A stretch of 64,000 nucleotides of DNA, taken from NCBI RefSeq assembly GCF_038002165.1, contig NZ_JBBOBR010000001.1:2108001-2172000 (forward strand). Reading direction: 5' to 3'. The notes under the pieces were generated by a model that was not told where the DNA came from, did not search any database, and worked only from the letters and a program-made list of their open reading frames with translations. The DNA comes from Cytobacillus sp. FSL H8-0458. Lineage in GTDB: Bacteria > Bacillota > Bacilli > Bacillales > Cytobacillaceae. Shown here piece after piece: positions 44,313-53,298 of this stretch. The number at the start of each line of letters is the position of its first letter. Position 1 is the first letter of the stretch. Made by a program: the position numbers and the translations under genes.

Positions 44313-44342
44313 AAAAAAAAGGGAAATCCATGATTTCCCTTT
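44313..44342 (-). terminator. terminator of the MFS exporter gene
   Basis: AAAGGGAAATC / GATTTCCCTTT stem with a CAT loop, running into T8 on the minus strand. Confidence 0.9.
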
Positions 44343-44346
44343 GCGA

Positions 44347-45888
44347 TTAATTCTTAGCCAATTTAGGCATCATATTCTCCTGCCTAGGCTCTTCAACCGA
44401 GTCTTCCATTGGAGTAGCACGTTTAATGAAGAAGGCCAGAACAAGTGCAGCTGCAGCGATAAAGGTTGCTACGAAGAAAGCATCGTTGATTCCCCCCAGC
44501 ATGGCTTTCATTAGAACCTGCTGCTGCATTTCCTCCACAGCAGCTTCAGTCATTTGGCCGCCGTTAGCCATAGCCCCGCCTTTCATCGCTTCTTTAGCAA
44601 TTTCTGCAGCATGGGTTTCTGTCCTAGTTGACATTACTGTTACCAATAAGGCGGTACCAATGGCACCTGCCACCTGGTTCAGCGTGTTGTTCATTGCAGT
44701 TCCATGCGGATAAAGCCTTCTAGGCAGCTGGTTAAGGCCATTTGTGGAAACTGGCATCATGACCATGGACATCCCGAACATCCTGATAGAGTTGAGTATA
44801 ATCAGCTGAGTATAGGTTGTTTCCAGAGTCAATCTGCTGAATACATACGTAGTTCCTACTGTAATGGCTAACCCAATGATCGCCAAAATCCGGCCGCCAA
44901 TTTTATCGAACAGCTTTCCAGTTAATGGCGACATCACAGCCATAACAAGGGCACCTGGAAGCATCATCAAACCTGCATCCAAAGGTGAAATCCCCCTTAA
45001 TGTCTGAACATAAATCGGAATCAGAATCATTCCTGAGAATAGTGCCATATTTACCGTCATGCTGATAGCTGACGATAATGCAAACATCGGGTACTTATAT
45101 ACGCCAAAATTAAGCATCGGGCGTTCTGATTTGGTTTGTTTTAAAATAAACCAAATCAAACTTATGACTCCGACTGCAATTGTTAAATACACATGAGGGC
45201 TATCCCAGCCCTTGTTCCCAGCAGAACTGAACCCGTAAAGTATTCCTCCGAACCCTACACTTGATAGAACAAGAGAAAACACATCCAGACGGATATTCAC
45301 TTTTTCCTTTTTGTCTTTCAGCATGACGGCACCAAGAACTAAAATGACACCCGCAATCGGTGAAAGGAAGTGGAATAGCATTCTCCAATCATAATGTTCA
45401 ATAATCCAACCTGAAAGAGTTGGCCCAATTGCAGGAGCAAACATTAAGATCAATCCAAATACACCCATGGCTGCTCCGCGTTTTTCAACCGGGAAGCTGA
45501 TCAGCATTACATTCATCAATAGCGGCATCATAATTGCCGACCCTGAAGCCTGCAGCATTCTGCCTGTCAGCAATACAGGGAATACATGAGCAATACCCGC
45601 TACAAGCGTACCGAAAGTAAACAGTCCCATTGCCACAATAAATAGCCTTCGGACTGTATATTTTTCAATTAAAAAGGCAGTAGCCGGGATTAAGATACCA
45701 TTAACCAGCATAAAGCCGGTAGTCAGCCACTGCACTGTTGCCGCTTCTATTTCTAAATCTGCCATGATAGATGGCAGGGCAATATTTAATAATGTATTAT
45801 TCAAAAATGCAATAAATGCCCCGATCATTAAAACAGCAAGAATCCCATAAGGCGGCTGGTCTGTTTTATTGTTTATTGCTTGTTCCAT
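44347..45888 (-). CDS. MFS multidrug exporter, DHA2 (EmrB/QacA) family
   Basis: A 513-residue drug/proton antiporter with fourteen membrane helices. Motifs include LNNTLLNIALPSIMADL (motif D1), WLTTGFMLVNGILIPATAFL, the RMLQASGSAIMMPLLMN segment (motif B region) and GPTLSGWIIEHYDWRMLF (motif C, GPxLGG-like). It resembles B. subtilis LmrB/MdtP. A TetR regulator is divergently encoded 187 bases away and probably represses it. Substrates unknown. Confidence 0.92.
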   Translation of the reverse strand: MEQAINNKTDQPPYGILAVLMIGAFIAFLNNTLLNIALPSIMADLEIEAATVQWLTTGFMLVNGILIPATAFLIEKYTVRRLFIVAMGLFTFGTLVAGIAHVFPVLLTGRMLQASGSAIMMPLLMNVMLISFPVEKRGAAMGVFGLILMFAPAIGPTLSGWIIEHYDWRMLFHFLSPIAGVILVLGAVMLKDKKEKVNIRLDVFSLVLSSVGFGGILYGFSSAGNKGWDSPHVYLTIAVGVISLIWFILKQTKSERPMLNFGVYKYPMFALSSAISMTVNMALFSGMILIPIYVQTLRGISPLDAGLMMLPGALVMAVMSPLTGKLFDKIGGRILAIIGLAITVGTTYVFSRLTLETTYTQLIILNSIRMFGMSMVMMPVSTNGLNQLPRRLYPHGTAMNNTLNQVAGAIGTALLVTVMSTRTETHAAEIAKEAMKGGAMANGGQMTEAAVEEMQQQVLMKAMLGGINDAFFVATFIAAAALVLAFFIKRATPMEDSVEEPRQENMMPKLAKN

Positions 45889-45950
45889 TACATTTCCTCC
45901 TGTACAATCAGTTCATTCTTTTATACTGTCGTTACACACAAATCATATAA

Positions 45951-46055
45951 TATACTATGAGTTCAACTTTTGCAACAAAAAAAATCCTTGTAAAATAGAG
46001 GGTTTGTGTAAATGAATACAATGAGGTACTATTAAGTTATACACATAGTTCAAAT
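45951..46055. promoter_or_regulatory. candidate TetR operator pair (weak)
   Basis: Two similar direct elements, TATACTATGAGTTCAAC (near 45951-45967) and TATACACATAGTTCAA (near 46039-46054), lie in the divergent region between the exporter and the regulator genes. They may be binding sites of the TetR-type repressor. No perfect palindrome was found, so confidence is low. Confidence 0.3.
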
Positions 46056-46075
46056 AAAATGACAGGTGATTATAG

Positions 46076-46966
46076 ATGAATAACAGGAAAATGCATGTTA
46101 TAAAAAAAGCACATCAATTATTCCTGGATAAAGGTTTTCAGGCTACATCCATTCAGGATATTTTAGATTACAGCGGTATTTCTAAGGGTACCTTCTATAA
46201 TTATTTTTCTTCAAAAAACGAGCTTCTTATCTCCATTTTTAAAACATTGCATGAAAAAATGGAATCAGAACGCAATAAACTTCTTATTGGCCAGGACCCA
46301 AGCAGCTTAGAAGTATTCACACAGCAGATCGAATTACAAATGAATATGAATCGGACCAATAAGCTGGTTGCCCTTTTTGAAGAAGTACTTGTTTCTAATG
46401 ACCCTGAGCTCAAGCAGTTTATTAAGGAAGGCCAGCTTAGAATGGTGGATTGGATTTTCAGCAGGTTTATTGAAATCTTTGGTGAAGACAAGAAACCCTA
46501 TTTACTGGACTGTGCTGTGATGTTCCTTGGCATCCTCCATCATAACGTAAAATACTATACAAAATTCTTTGAATTCTCTTCAAGCATTAATCCTGTGGTC
46601 CGTTATAGTGTAGAAAGGATAAGGAAGGTTGTTGAAGAGGTCAGTTCAGCCGGTGATTACTTGCTGAAGCCTGAACTGATTGAAAACAGATTTAGGCAGA
46701 CAGATCATAGAAATATGCATATTCTCTGCAAATCCATATTGACTTTGAAGAAGTCCATCAAGCAGGAAGATCAGAACGATTGCATGGATCTTCTGGACTT
46801 TATCCAGGAAGAAATGATTCATTCAAAAAAACCAAGAAAATTTCTCATTGAAAGTGCACTCCAATCTTTGAGCAGGTGCATAGCATTCTTGGATGCTAAA
46901 GAATTCGATAATCTTCAAAAGCTGGTTTCATCCTGCTTTAAACATCCGGAAGAAGAACCTGTATAA
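46076..46966 (+). CDS. TetR/AcrR-family transcriptional regulator
   Basis: A 296-residue repressor, longer than the usual 190-220. The N-terminal helix-turn-helix is clear (AHQLFLDKGFQATSIQDILD, GISKGTFYNYFSSKNELL). The C-terminal ligand domain is extended by about 80 residues of charged helices (TLKKSIKQEDQNDCMDLLDF). It is divergent from the DHA2 exporter and likely controls it. AGGTGAT precedes the ATG. Confidence 0.9.
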   Translation: MNNRKMHVIKKAHQLFLDKGFQATSIQDILDYSGISKGTFYNYFSSKNELLISIFKTLHEKMESERNKLLIGQDPSSLEVFTQQIELQMNMNRTNKLVALFEEVLVSNDPELKQFIKEGQLRMVDWIFSRFIEIFGEDKKPYLLDCAVMFLGILHHNVKYYTKFFEFSSSINPVVRYSVERIRKVVEEVSSAGDYLLKPELIENRFRQTDHRNMHILCKSILTLKKSIKQEDQNDCMDLLDFIQEEMIHSKKPRKFLIESALQSLSRCIAFLDAKEFDNLQKLVSSCFKHPEEEPV

Positions 46967-46973
46967 TTCCCAG

Positions 46974-47003
46974 GCCTGCCCCATTCTGAGGGAGGCTTTT
47001 TTT
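46974..47003 (+). terminator. terminator of the tetR gene
   Basis: GCCTGCCC / GGGAGGC stem with one mismatch, followed by T7. Confidence 0.8.
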
Positions 47004-47085
47004 AGCTCTTCCCGCCTATTCATTCATAATACTTCCAAAAACGGAAACACTACACTTAATGCCGAAACAAACTGGTGATTGCTGA

Positions 47086-48576
47086 ATGAAAAAAGAGCTA
47101 AAAAAGAAGAGACCTGTGTCAGAGATTGAACTTGACGAGCTGGAAAAATCACTTTCACGGTCTCATGATTTTCAAAAACAAAAGTATATCAATAGAAAAA
47201 CAGGCATCTGTTTTTCTTTTATTCAATTTAAAACTATGACTGATCAAAAAAAGATCACCAAGAATCTGCTGCCTCAGCTTCTTCATGGTGAGTTTAACAA
47301 AATGGATGATTTAAAAAAGATTTTGCCGTCTGCAAGCATACACATTTGTGAGGACCTTTCAACAGCGGAACATATGCTTTTAAATGGTTATGTGATGGTG
47401 ACAGTTGAATCTGAAAAGCAGAAAGCGGCTTTTATGGCTGCAAAATGCTTATATGTAAGGGAGATAACACATCCGGAAGTTGAGCAAACGGTTATTGGAC
47501 CGAAGGAAGCATTTGTCGAGTCTTTAGAATATAATTTAAATTTAATCCGAAAGCGGCTGCCCATTTCTGAATTGATTGTTGAGGAATATACGGTTGGAAG
47601 CCTCTCCAAAACACTGGTTGCCGTTCTCTATATCGAGGGAATCACGAATATAGATTATGTAAACATAGTTAAAGAGAGAATCGAAAATATCGATTTTGAT
47701 GAAATTACAGACAGTTCTTTTATTGGACAGTTCATTTCAGATAATAAAAACTCACCTTTCCCCCAGCTGCTGGATACTGAAAGACCTGACAGAGCAGCTG
47801 CGGTTCTTGCTGAAGGAAAAGTTGTGATCGCCATAGATGGTTCACCGCATGTGCTTATTACCCCTACAACGTTTTCTGAATTCTTCAGTTCATTTGAAGA
47901 TTATTTTTTAAATTGGATTATCGCTTCTTTTGCCAGAATATTGCGGGCCTTTTCTGTTATTTTCTCCATACAGATCACGTCCATTTATGTTGCAACTCTT
48001 ACTTACCATATGGAGCTTGTTCCCACAGATTTATTAGGAACACTGGTGACTTCAAGACAGCATATTCCTTTGCCTCCTTTCTATGAAGCGCTAATGCTTG
48101 AACTGGTAATAGAGCTTTTAAGAGAGGCTGGAGCCAGATTGCCTACGAAAGTTGGCCAGACAATCGGTATCGTAGGGGGGATTGTCATTGGGACAGCGTC
48201 TGTGCAGGCAGGGCTGACAAGTAATGTCCTGTTAATTTTTATCGCACTTGCAGCTCTTGCCGCTTTTACTACACCTGTATATAAGATGAATAATACCATT
48301 CGATTTCTAAGATTTCCGTTTTTATTATTCGCGAATTTATGGGGTTTTGTAGGTGTGCTGTTCTGTTCCTGTATTTTATTAACTCATATGATCAGGCTTA
48401 CATCTCTCGGCAGACCTTTTATGGAGCCGTTTTATCCGCCCAGATACCGGGACTTGAAAGATTCATTTCTTAGATTCCCGTTTCAGCCTTTAAGGCCTGT
48501 GTATTTAAGAACTCAAAATCCGCATCGTTTTCAGCCGCCGAAGAAATCAAAAGTTAAGAAAGATATTGATGAATAA
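47086..48576 (+). CDS. GerA-family spore germination receptor A subunit (orphan)
   Basis: A 496-residue germinant-receptor A subunit of the spore inner membrane. The soluble N-terminal domain runs to about 250 (EVEQTVIGPKEAFVESLEYN, NLNLIRKRL). The membrane domain follows with SFEDYFLNWIIASFARILR, TYHMELVPTDLLGTLVTSRQ, LPPFYEALMLELVIELLREA and KVGQTIGIVGGIVIGTASVQ. A B and a C subunit normally follow, but the next gene is convergent and unrelated. A sigma-G-like -10 (CATAATA) lies about 55 bases upstream but no clear -35 is seen. Confidence 0.92.
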   Translation: MKKELKKKRPVSEIELDELEKSLSRSHDFQKQKYINRKTGICFSFIQFKTMTDQKKITKNLLPQLLHGEFNKMDDLKKILPSASIHICEDLSTAEHMLLNGYVMVTVESEKQKAAFMAAKCLYVREITHPEVEQTVIGPKEAFVESLEYNLNLIRKRLPISELIVEEYTVGSLSKTLVAVLYIEGITNIDYVNIVKERIENIDFDEITDSSFIGQFISDNKNSPFPQLLDTERPDRAAAVLAEGKVVIAIDGSPHVLITPTTFSEFFSSFEDYFLNWIIASFARILRAFSVIFSIQITSIYVATLTYHMELVPTDLLGTLVTSRQHIPLPPFYEALMLELVIELLREAGARLPTKVGQTIGIVGGIVIGTASVQAGLTSNVLLIFIALAALAAFTTPVYKMNNTIRFLRFPFLLFANLWGFVGVLFCSCILLTHMIRLTSLGRPFMEPFYPPRYRDLKDSFLRFPFQPLRPVYLRTQNPHRFQPPKKSKVKKDIDE

Positions 48577-48584
48577 ATAAAGAG

Positions 48585-48608
48585 AGCCTGGCACACAAGT
48601 GCCAGGCT
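48585..48608. terminator. bidirectional terminator between gerA-type and yerD-like genes
   Basis: AGCCTGGCAC / GTGCCAGGCT perfect stem with an ACAA loop. The minus strand has a T-rich tail (TCTCTTTATTTATT). Confidence 0.8.
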
Positions 48609-48612
48609 GATA

Positions 48613-50028
48613 TTATGCCTTCTTTGAATTGTCATCCCATGGTTCAAAGGAAAAAGGAATACCGATCATTTTCGCCGTAAGTTCATCATAGGACACAAGA
48701 TCTTTCTTGGATAATTCTTTTAATGACTTTTTCCCCATGGCCCGCAGTGCCATTTTGATTTCCTCGGTGCTCGCGGTCAAGAACTTTTCCGCTGCCGCAG
48801 CCCCATCTTCCGTTTTAAATACATCTTTGAATTTTCCCTGGTTCCAGACAGCCTGTGTTGGCGGTTCAAAAGGAAGAGCATTCAATGTTTGTTTATGGGA
48901 AACAGTAAACAGCATAACAGATCCCAAATAAACCGCATCCGCTCCAAGCGCAAGGACTTTTAAAAAGTGTCCTGGTGTAAAAAGGCCGCCAGATACAATT
49001 AAGCTGATGTCCCCCTTCTTTTTTCTTTTCTCAAGATGGTTGCATGCACGGGTGATAGCATGCAGGGTTGGTATTCCAAAATCGTCTGCCAATAAGGGAG
49101 GTGCACCGACAGATGCCCCCTGTCCCCCATCAACCGCAATAAAATCCACACCGATTTCGATTAAATGATCAATATCATCTTCTATCTTTCCGCCCGCCCC
49201 TATTTTTGCGCCGACCGGGACACCTCCTGACATTTTTCGAAGCTCATCCACCAGTTCCTTTAAATCCTTCAATGTCTGCTTTTCAAAAAAGTGTTCCATT
49301 ATATGAGCAGTTTCATTTTCCTTTAACCCCATGACTTCCCTGGCACGACCTGTTAAATTTTCAGGAGAAATGTTGCCGCCCATACCCAGTGTTGCTCCCT
49401 GACCCAGCTTAAGTTCAATCATGTCCGCCCTTTTAATAATCTTTTCTTCCTTGCCCCACTCCGTCTTGGAGAACTGAAGAATATACTTCCCCGCACTTTC
49501 AAGCTCTTCAGGCAGAATTCCGCCTTCACCGGAATTAATGGCTGTTCCTGTATTTTTGGCAGCTGTGGCTAATGCAATTTTAACTTGCTCACTTAGAGCA
49601 ATCCCATAGGCCATTCCACTAATCATCAGGGGAATTTTGATTTTCATCGGTTTTTTCGCTTTGGGACCAATTGTCACTTTCACATCAACGTCTTCGTCCC
49701 CGTCTATGGGAAAAGGTGATGTTTGTGCTGGAATAAACGTAATCTCTTCAAAATGCGGCCATTTTTTCGATGAGCCAAATGGACGGTGAAGCACATCCCC
49801 CGTTTCAGCACGAAGGTTATTTTCAAGCGCATTTTGAATGCCCATATGTTTAAATCCGGGGATCAGCTCAATGATATTTTCCTGATAGCTGTCTGTCATA
49901 ATAATTTTTCCGGCCTGCTTTACGGCCCGCTTCATGATCCAGCGCCAGCCGATAACAAGCATAAATAATAAAATAATGTACAATAAGAAAATCATAGCCA
50001 GTGTTGCAATTAATAATATATTGGTCAT
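48613..50028 (-). CDS. yerD: FMN-binding glutamate synthase-family protein (YerD-like)
   Basis: A 471-residue protein with one N-terminal membrane helix and a glutamate synthase FMN-binding barrel (GltB central domain). Motifs seen are SGMAYGIALSEQVKIALATAAKNTGT (in parts), NSGEGGILPEE, IELKLGQGATLG, VDGGQGASVGAPPLLADD and GADAVYLGSVMLF. The 3Fe-4S Cys cluster of true GltB is not evident. B. subtilis YerD has this layout and is stress-related; the reaction is unknown. GGAGAAAACCT precedes the ATG. Confidence 0.9.
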   Translation of the reverse strand: MTNILLIATLAMIFLLYIILLFMLVIGWRWIMKRAVKQAGKIIMTDSYQENIIELIPGFKHMGIQNALENNLRAETGDVLHRPFGSSKKWPHFEEITFIPAQTSPFPIDGDEDVDVKVTIGPKAKKPMKIKIPLMISGMAYGIALSEQVKIALATAAKNTGTAINSGEGGILPEELESAGKYILQFSKTEWGKEEKIIKRADMIELKLGQGATLGMGGNISPENLTGRAREVMGLKENETAHIMEHFFEKQTLKDLKELVDELRKMSGGVPVGAKIGAGGKIEDDIDHLIEIGVDFIAVDGGQGASVGAPPLLADDFGIPTLHAITRACNHLEKRKKKGDISLIVSGGLFTPGHFLKVLALGADAVYLGSVMLFTVSHKQTLNALPFEPPTQAVWNQGKFKDVFKTEDGAAAAEKFLTASTEEIKMALRAMGKKSLKELSKKDLVSYDELTAKMIGIPFSFEPWDDNSKKA

Positions 50029-50162
50029 AGGTTTTCTCCAAAAGATCTTTTAGACTCCATTATTTCCATTGAGAGGGAATTTAACCTATGACTATTCGGT
50101 TTTTGGAATAATATCAAATCGGGAAGCAAATTCTATGTGAAAATATTAAATGAGGTGAAATG

Positions 50163-50318
50163 ATGGACAACCGCGAGAATGTTCAGCCAAATACTATTAA
50201 TGAAGAAAACCGGGATAAAGGAAGTCTTCTTGAATCTATGATGGAGCCTATGGACCAGCTATCCAAGATTCCTCCCGAGAAAACAGACCGGAGAACAAGT
50301 GATGGAGAGATGAATTAA
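50163..50318 (+). CDS. small hydrophilic protein, 51 aa, unknown
   Basis: A short gene with a good ribosome site (GAGGTG five to eight bases upstream) encoding about 51 residues: MDNRENVQPNTINEENRDKG, then SLLESMMEPMDQLSKIPPEK and a charged tail. The start may also be the ATG at 50160. It is hydrophilic and acidic without Cys. Not recognised; small hydrophilic proteins of this kind in Bacillaceae are often spore- or stress-related, which is inference. A strong terminator follows its stop at once. Confidence 0.65.
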   Translation: MDNRENVQPNTINEENRDKGSLLESMMEPMDQLSKIPPEKTDRRTSDGEMN

Positions 50319-50326
50319 CCAGTGCA

Positions 50327-50362
50327 GAAAGCCGGCATGATCGAATGCCGGCTTTCATTTTT
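50327..50362. terminator. bidirectional terminator between the 51-aa gene and nos
   Basis: GAAAGCCGGCAT / ATGCCGGCTTTC perfect stem with T-rich tail on the + strand. It overlaps the end of the nos gene. Confidence 0.88.
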
Positions 50363-51440
50363 GATAAGGTCTATCTTGATAGAAGTAATTAGGGGTTTTC
50401 ACTTCATTATCATACTGTTTATGAAAAATATGTGTAGCTGCAGGAGATATGGGCGGGATCAGCCAGGTCCAGTCACCGGTCAGATCCCTTCCCTGGACCT
50501 TTTCATTTTCTTCAAACTTTTTGAATTGCTGTGCAGCAGTATGATGGTCTACTATGCTGACTCCTTCTTTTTTAAATGAATGCAATACAGCTGCATTCAA
50601 TTCCACCAGTGCCCGATCCTTCCAAAGAGAAGAACGCGTCCTGGTATCCAGCCCCATTAATGAAGCAATCTGCGGGAGCGCATTATAGCGAAAATCGTCA
50701 GCCAGGTTCCGCGCACCGATTTCAGTACCCATATACCAGCCATTGAAAGGGGCTGCGTTGTAGAAAATGCCCCCAACTTCCAGACTCATATCCGATATCA
50801 TCGGGACTGCGTACCATTTCAAACCGAGATCACTGAACCATTTATATTCCGGATGCTCAATCCCTACTTCAAGAATCAGCTCTTCAGGTATTTCCCTTAA
50901 TTGGGGAAGCTGATTATTTAGTTGTATAACTAATGGCAGAACATCAAATTTGCCGTACTTCGGCTCCCATCCCAATTTTATGCATTGCTTTGTAAATGGG
51001 ATAGAGTGGGGATCGCCAATAATGCCTTCCGCTGTCTCATACCCAGCATACCGGATTAGCTGATGATTCCAAATTCTTATTCTCTGTCCGGAAGTGTCCG
51101 GAGAGAAGATGGTGATGGCCGGACGCAGTCTGCCATTGTTAGTGGCATATTGTATATGTTCAAACAGAGCAGAAAATACTTCATCTGCTTGTTTCACATT
51201 CCGCTTGTCCAAAACCTTCAGCTGATCCCAGAACAGCCTGCCTATGCAGCGATTGCTATTTCTCCAGGCAGCTTTTGCACCAAATTCCAATTCTTCATAA
51301 GAATGTTCATAAAACCCTTGCTCTGCAATTGAATTTTCGATTTCCCTTAGTCGGTTGTTTAGCTCGGCAGGACTTTTATTCTGTTCACCATAAAACATTT
51401 TCATAAATTCTGCTGCTTTTTCAAGTAAGTCTTTTTTCAA
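50355..51440 (-). CDS. nos: bacterial nitric oxide synthase oxygenase
   Basis: A 361-residue haem enzyme that makes nitric oxide from arginine, without the reductase half found in animals. The haem Cys65 is in [13 protein letters not shown], the arginine-binding Glu is in [12 protein letters not shown], and the C-terminal pterin/dimer segment includes [12 protein letters not shown]. It needs a separate flavodoxin-type reductase. In Bacillus and Staphylococcus it protects against oxidative stress and antibiotics. The start is a TTG with GGGAGG upstream. It is monocistronic. Confidence 0.96.
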   Translation of the reverse strand: MKKDLLEKAAEFMKMFYGEQNKSPAELNNRLREIENSIAEQGFYEHSYEELEFGAKAAWRNSNRCIGRLFWDQLKVLDKRNVKQADEVFSALFEHIQYATNNGRLRPAITIFSPDTSGQRIRIWNHQLIRYAGYETAEGIIGDPHSIPFTKQCIKLGWEPKYGKFDVLPLVIQLNNQLPQLREIPEELILEVGIEHPEYKWFSDLGLKWYAVPMISDMSLEVGGIFYNAAPFNGWYMGTEIGARNLADDFRYNALPQIASLMGLDTRTRSSLWKDRALVELNAAVLHSFKKEGVSIVDHHTAAQQFKKFEENEKVQGRDLTGDWTWLIPPISPAATHIFHKQYDNEVKTPNYFYQDRPYQK

Positions 51441-51581
51441 AGATGAATCCTCCCAGAATAGACTATTTGTCTATGATAGCATAGGGAGTGCTGGCGAGAA
51501 AGATATGATGTTCTGTGGTATGCCTGATGTTACTGGTATTGAGGTGGATCTTTCTGAATTACTTCCATAGAAGTTTTCGCA

Positions 51582-51611
51582 AAGAAAAAAGAGAACCTCA
51601 CGGGTCCTCTG
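51582..51611 (-). terminator. terminator of the alpha-glucoside operon
   Basis: AGAG-GACC / GGTT-CTCT stem on the minus strand, followed by T6, ten bases after the last glucosidase stop. Confidence 0.8.
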
Positions 51612-51620
51612 CTTTAACCA

Positions 51621-53240
51621 TTAATTTATCTTATAAATTCTCGCTTCATGGGGATGCAGTACTTCTTCATTTTTATCAAAGTCACTCTTATCATTAGAAA
51701 GAATCAGCTTCCGGCTTGTGAATCCTTCAAAGGAAAATCTCTGCTGCTCGTCGCCATGGTTTAAAACAATCAGCCAGGTTACATCATTATAGGAGCGTGT
51801 AAATACATATAAGTGTTCATCATCTGGCAATAGGTCCTTATAATCTCCGTAAACCATTACCTCGTTTTGTTTTCTTAGTTCTATCAGCTTTTGGTAAAAA
51901 TAATATACGGAGTCTGTATCCTTCAGAGCTGATTCCACATTAATTTCCTTATAATTCGGATTCACTTTGATCCATGGTTTACCAGCTGTAAAGCCTGCCT
52001 GACTGCTGGCGTTCCACTGCATCGGTGTCCTGGAGTTATCGCGGCTCAGAAGCAAAAGGCTTTCAAAGACTTTCTTTGGATCACGCCCCTTTGAAACTTC
52101 TTCATGATATTTGTTTTTCATAGCAATGTCATTGTAGTCTTCAATGGAATCAAATCTCACACCCGTCATACCGATTTCTTCGCCCTGATAGATATAAGGA
52201 GTTCCAGGCAAGGTATGAATCATTGCTGCCAAAAGCTTTGCAGACTGAATACGGTACTTGCCATCATTTCCATAGCGGGTAACCTGTCTTGTGTGATCAT
52301 GGTTGTTAAGGAATTGCGAATTCCATCCTTGTTGCTTAAGGCCTTCATACCAGCTTGTTTGGATTTCCTTGAATCTGAGCATATCCCATTCCGGCATTTC
52401 ATCTGCCACCTGAAAATGAAAAAGGGTATTCAATTCATTCCGGCTTTCATCCACATAGAGCAATCCCTCTTGCGGTGAAACAAACGGGATCTCTCCGACA
52501 GTCATCACATCATAATGCTGAAGGACTTCCTGGTGCATTTCCTGAAGATAGTCATGGATACCGGGGTTATTGGCCAGGTAGCTTATATCATAAGGGTTCT
52601 CTGCATCTGATAAATCTTCTTTTTTGGCCAGTAAATTAATCACATCCATTCTAAACCCGTCAATGCCTTTATCCAGCCAGAAGCGCATCATTTTGTAGAT
52701 TTCCTGGCGCACTTCAGGATTTTCCCAATTAAGATCCGGCTGCTCGACTGCAAAGGAATGATAATAATATTGTTCTGTTGTTTTGTCCCATTCCCAGCAG
52801 GAAGGAGCAAAATAGGAGCGCCAATTATTTGGCTCCCTTCCATCCTTTGGATCCTTCCAAATATACCAATCTCTTTTAGGATTATTTTTGGAGGTTCGTG
52901 ATTCCAAAAACCAGGGATGCTGGTCAGAAGTATGGTTCACAACCAGATCCATAATGACCTTCATACCGTGCTGATGTATTTCATGGATGAGCTCATCGAA
53001 AGCTGCCATGTCACCGGCTTTTTCCATAATCCCATAATAATCTGAAATGTCATAACCGTTATCCCGGTCTGGCGATTGATAAAAGGGATTCAGCCAAATC
53101 ACATCAATGCCAAGATTCTTAATATAATCAAGCTTTTTTATAACCCCTCTTAAATCACCATAGCCATCACCATCAGAATCAAAAAAGCTTCTCCAGTAAA
53201 TTTGATATACAACAGCTTCTTTCCACCATTTTTTACTCAC
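51621..53240 (-). CDS. alpha-glucosidase, GH13 oligo-1,6-glucosidase type (copy 2)
   Basis: A 539-residue cytosolic GH13 enzyme. Conserved regions: I DLVVNHTSD, II GFRMDVINL (Asp nucleophile), III VGEIPF (acid/base Glu) and IV FLNNHDHTR (Asp). It removes glucose from alpha-1,6 or alpha-1,4 linked sugars. The start is a GTG with GAGGTG upstream. It lies after a terminator-like hairpin (53271-53294) that follows the first glucosidase, so it is probably expressed less than that one. The two enzymes are clearly paralogous. Confidence 0.92.
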   Translation of the reverse strand: MSKKWWKEAVVYQIYWRSFFDSDGDGYGDLRGVIKKLDYIKNLGIDVIWLNPFYQSPDRDNGYDISDYYGIMEKAGDMAAFDELIHEIHQHGMKVIMDLVVNHTSDQHPWFLESRTSKNNPKRDWYIWKDPKDGREPNNWRSYFAPSCWEWDKTTEQYYYHSFAVEQPDLNWENPEVRQEIYKMMRFWLDKGIDGFRMDVINLLAKKEDLSDAENPYDISYLANNPGIHDYLQEMHQEVLQHYDVMTVGEIPFVSPQEGLLYVDESRNELNTLFHFQVADEMPEWDMLRFKEIQTSWYEGLKQQGWNSQFLNNHDHTRQVTRYGNDGKYRIQSAKLLAAMIHTLPGTPYIYQGEEIGMTGVRFDSIEDYNDIAMKNKYHEEVSKGRDPKKVFESLLLLSRDNSRTPMQWNASSQAGFTAGKPWIKVNPNYKEINVESALKDTDSVYYFYQKLIELRKQNEVMVYGDYKDLLPDDEHLYVFTRSYNDVTWLIVLNHGDEQQRFSFEGFTSRKLILSNDKSDFDKNEEVLHPHEARIYKIN

Positions 53241-53270
53241 AGGGCCACCTCATTATCATCAATTCTTCGT

Positions 53271-53294
53271 AAAAAAGGGCCCTAAACAGGCCCT
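53271..53294 (-). terminator. internal terminator between the two alpha-glucosidases
   Basis: GGGCC / GGCCC stem with a seven-base loop and T6 on the minus strand, in the middle of the operon. It probably reduces read-through into the second glucosidase. Confidence 0.75.
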
Positions 53295-53298
53295 ATCT

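Noticed and set aside
50160-50318. The 51-residue gene as a SASP
   Set aside because: It lacks the SASP germination-protease motif (TEFASET) and DNA-binding pattern.
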